The position numbers and the translations under genes are program-made. This document shows, piece after piece, positions 61,925 through 64,000 of a stretch of DNA of 64,000 nucleotides. Position 1 is the first letter of the stretch; each line of letters begins with the position of its first letter. The DNA is from Paenibacillus validus NBRC 15382 (lineage in GTDB: Bacteria > Bacillota > Bacilli > Paenibacillales > NBRC-103111), in contig NZ_BIMH01000007.1 of assembly GCF_004000985.1 (NCBI RefSeq), positions 116,826 to 180,825 of the forward strand, given 5' to 3'. Under the pieces are notes generated by a model. That model had not been told where the DNA came from. It saw nothing but the letters and a program-made list of their open reading frames with translations, and searched no databases.

Positions 61925-63004
61925 TCAAAGAGCCTTTCCTTTCACCGGCCGCTGGCCGTTATAGGCATACTCCAGCAATTGCCGGATCGACTTTTCATCG
62001 ATTGGACGAGGGTTATAATAAGGATTCTGCGTGGCTAATTTGGCCGCTGCATCGAGATCCTTCTCTTTCATTCCGATTTCTGCAAGCGAGGTTGGAGCAT
62101 CCATCGACTTCAACAGGTCGTAGATGGAACCGGCGACATCGCTCACATCGGAGCCCAATGCCCGGGCGAGCGCTTTCATCGCTTCCGGCGCATGGCCGGC
62201 ATTGTACCAAATCGCATACGGCAGAACTACCGTGTGCGTTTCCGCGTGCGGCAGATTGTAGCTGCCGCCCAGCACGTGGCACAGTTTGTGATGTAAAGCC
62301 ATTCCTACCGATCCCAATACGGTTCCTCCCAGCCACGTTCCGTATTGCGCTTCGGAGCGGGCGTCCTCATCGTTCGGATTCGAGCAAATTTGCGGTAAGC
62401 TGGCGCGAAGCGCCCGTATGCCGTCTTCGGCCAAGAGGGAAATAATCGGGTTGGCGTTCTCGGCGTACAAGCCCTCTGCGCAATGGGCAATGGCGTTCAT
62501 TCCGCTGGTTACGGACAAGCGTACAGGCAGCGTGACGGTAAGCTTGGAATCGTAGATCACGCTTTTCGGTTTAACGATCAGATTTTTCCCCGTCTTTTTC
62601 ACCCCATTCTGCGTTATTCCCCAGATCGGCGTCATTTCCGATCCGGCATAAGTCGTAGGAATGGCTAAAATAGGCAGGGAAGTTTCCAACGCAATGGCTT
62701 TGGCAAGACCGATGGAAGAACCGCCGCCGACAGCAACGAGGCTGTCGACATCGAGTGATTGCACACGGCTGAGCGCTTCCGTCACCGTTTCATACGGGAT
62801 GTGCTGCACGGCTTGCGCATGAATGCCGGCGCATAAGTCGCCGAGCAAGGCGCCGACTTCACGGGCCAATTCCGCTAAGTCAGCCGTAGCAATAACGAGC
62901 GCCTTGCGGGCGCCGAGAGCTTGAAGCTCTGCGCTAACCTCGGTTAGCGTACCCGCACCGAACAGGACTCTGCCGGGCAGGCTTTCAAATTGAAAATTTT
63001 TCAT
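61925..63004 (-). CDS. Maleylacetate reductase
   Basis: 359-residue iron-containing alcohol dehydrogenase-fold enzyme of the maleylacetate reductase type. In the family it reduces maleylacetate to 3-oxoadipate with NAD(P)H. FGAGTLTEVSAELQALGARKALVI, VAVGGGSSIGLAKAIALE, PTTYAGSEMT and GGSYNLPHAETHTVVLPY are diagnostic, the last carrying metal-binding histidines. Paired with a ring-cleaving dioxygenase 23 bases upstream, as in hydroquinone breakdown. ATG start with GGAGGATGG upstream. Confidence 0.9.
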   Translation of the reverse strand: MKNFQFESLPGRVLFGAGTLTEVSAELQALGARKALVIATADLAELAREVGALLGDLCAGIHAQAVQHIPYETVTEALSRVQSLDVDSLVAVGGGSSIGLAKAIALETSLPILAIPTTYAGSEMTPIWGITQNGVKKTGKNLIVKPKSVIYDSKLTVTLPVRLSVTSGMNAIAHCAEGLYAENANPIISLLAEDGIRALRASLPQICSNPNDEDARSEAQYGTWLGGTVLGSVGMALHHKLCHVLGGSYNLPHAETHTVVLPYAIWYNAGHAPEAMKALARALGSDVSDVAGSIYDLLKSMDAPTSLAEIGMKEKDLDAAAKLATQNPYYNPRPIDEKSIRQLLEYAYNGQRPVKGKAL

Positions 63005-63027
63005 TTGCCATCCTCCGCGAATACCTG

Positions 63028-63990
63028 TTACTTGATTTGTGGATTTGTAATCGGCTCCAGAGCAGCCACGATTTCTTCGCGGCGATGCTCGAACCAGGAC
63101 GGCAGCAGTAACTTATGCCCGAGCTTATCCATAGGCTCGTTAATTTCAAAGCCGATGTCGCTGGTCGCAATCTCGCACAGAATGCCTCCGGGGGAGCGGA
63201 CGTAAACGGAATGGAAGTAATCGCGGTCCTTCACTTCGGAAGCATCCGTATACCCGATTCCTTCCAGGTGCAGTTTAAGCTTCGTCGCTTCGTCGTCGTT
63301 TGCAACCGCAAAAGCCACGTGGTGAACCGTCCCTTCACCGAACGTCCAGCTGCCTTGAGGCACATCCGGCTCGTGAATGAGGAATATCGTCTTTTGCGCG
63401 CCGCCGTCGCCGATTTCAAAACGATGGTACGGTCCTTCCTCTCCCGTTTTCCGGAAGCCTAACCCGTCCACGAGAAAACGTTCCTGCTCGGGAACTTCCC
63501 GCACCGACATCGTCACACTGTGAAAGCCCCGTACCGCTTCCGCGTCGGAAACTTCATCCGTAATCCAACCGGCGCGTTTGTCGCTGTCGTCGGCGACAAA
63601 TTCGAATTCCAGACCGCACGGGTGGAAGAAGCCGATCCGCTTCTGGCCGAACCGCGATTCAATGGAGCCGTGCCCGACACCGTGCTTGTCAAGATGCTTG
63701 AGCCAAAATTCCAGTGACGACTCGGGGACGGTATAAGAGGTGATCTTCACCTGACCCGACCCTTTGCGTGCCTTAATGCCTGCCTTCCTGTAAGGAAAGG
63801 TCGTCATGACGGTACCGATTTCAGCGTTGCGGTTTGCGTAATAGAGGTGATAGATGCTTTCCGCACCGTCAAACAGAACCGTCTGCTTGACCATCCGCTG
63901 ACCTACGATTTGGGTGAAGAAGTCGATATCTTCCTGCGCTCCTCCTACACCGGAAGTGACATGATGAATACCGCTGATCAATTGAGCCAT
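63028..63990 (-). CDS. Ring-cleaving dioxygenase (VOC family, hydroquinone-type)
   Basis: 320-residue two-module glyoxalase-fold protein. GIHHVTSGVGGAQEDIDFFT opens the first module, AVRGFHSVTMSVREVPEQERF the second, and GTVHHVAFAV and GGILCEIATSDIGFEINEP carry the likely metal ligands (H, H, E). It resembles the LinE/MhqO group that opens hydroquinones or catechols. With maleylacetate reductase downstream, a route hydroquinone, maleylacetate, 3-oxoadipate is plausible. The start codon lies ten bases from the window edge and has a GAAAAG before it. Confidence 0.85.
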   Translation of the reverse strand: MAQLISGIHHVTSGVGGAQEDIDFFTQIVGQRMVKQTVLFDGAESIYHLYYANRNAEIGTVMTTFPYRKAGIKARKGSGQVKITSYTVPESSLEFWLKHLDKHGVGHGSIESRFGQKRIGFFHPCGLEFEFVADDSDKRAGWITDEVSDAEAVRGFHSVTMSVREVPEQERFLVDGLGFRKTGEEGPYHRFEIGDGGAQKTIFLIHEPDVPQGSWTFGEGTVHHVAFAVANDDEATKLKLHLEGIGYTDASEVKDRDYFHSVYVRSPGGILCEIATSDIGFEINEPMDKLGHKLLLPSWFEHRREEIVAALEPITNPQIK

Positions 63991-64000
63991 ATTTCTTTTC

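Overview
The window looks like a catabolic segment of a Bacillota chromosome, most likely Bacillales and Paenibacillus-like. Evidence: strong AAGGAGG-type ribosome binding sites, frequent TTG and GTG starts, CcpA-type cre sites, Gram-positive lipoproteins, an SR1P-type GapA-binding peptide and a FadF-type ETF:quinone oxidoreductase. I saw no tRNA, rRNA, insertion sequence or CRISPR array. Most genes lie on the minus strand in long operons, each with its own regulator or operator. The genus is inferred.

Layout. (a) 1-6.6 kb: an inositol-like operon (Gfo/Idh/MocA oxidoreductase, MFS transporter, aldehyde dehydrogenase, IolG-like dehydrogenase, IolD running off the left edge) with a cre-like site upstream. 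(b) 7-7.4 kb: a decayed alcohol dehydrogenase. (c) 7.6-18.1 kb: an SR1P-like peptide, a split transketolase, a zinc alcohol dehydrogenase and an SDR in one operon; an AraC-type regulator; and a ribose-type ABC importer in a second operon. Both operons carry the same AraC-type direct-repeat operator at the same distance from a TAAAAT -10 box. (d) 18.2-39.9 kb: a sigma-54 regulon. One operon encodes FAH-family protein, HMG-CoA lyase, enoyl-CoA hydratase, acyl-CoA dehydrogenase, CaiB CoA-transferase, ETF and FadF. The other encodes a Liv-type ABC importer, alcohol dehydrogenase, aldehyde dehydrogenase and MmgE/PrpD. Each has a matching -24/-12 promoter and shared upstream repeats, and the regulon is followed by a PrpR_N-type activator and rpoN. 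(e) 40-44 kb: a monooxygenase remnant, an MBL hydrolase and cydAB. (f) 44-57.2 kb: a long operon with MFS transporter, molybdenum hydroxylase (large, 2Fe-2S and FAD subunits, CoxG), a second HMG-CoA lyase, two MaoC proteins, two CaiB proteins, a flavoprotein, and XdhC and MobA-like maturation proteins. (g) 57.2-64 kb: an IclR regulator flanked by an inverted duplicated regulatory block, an MBL lactonase-like gene with a NIPSNAP gene, a two-subunit aconitase X, and a ring-cleaving dioxygenase with maleylacetate reductase.

How they work together. In (d), an imported acid or alcohol would be oxidised by the two dehydrogenases, activated by CoA transfer, desaturated, hydrated and cleaved by the lyase, with electrons passing through ETF and FadF to quinone. 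In (f), a Mo hydroxylase would hydroxylate the substrate before a parallel CoA-transferase, hydratase and lyase sequence. In (c), an imported sugar or polyol would be oxidised by the ADH or SDR and split by the transketolase. None of the substrates can be named from sequence alone. The best candidates for undescribed systems are the self-contained sigma-54 regulon, the AraC/transketolase regulon, the Mo-hydroxylase/CoA operon and the aconitase X pair.
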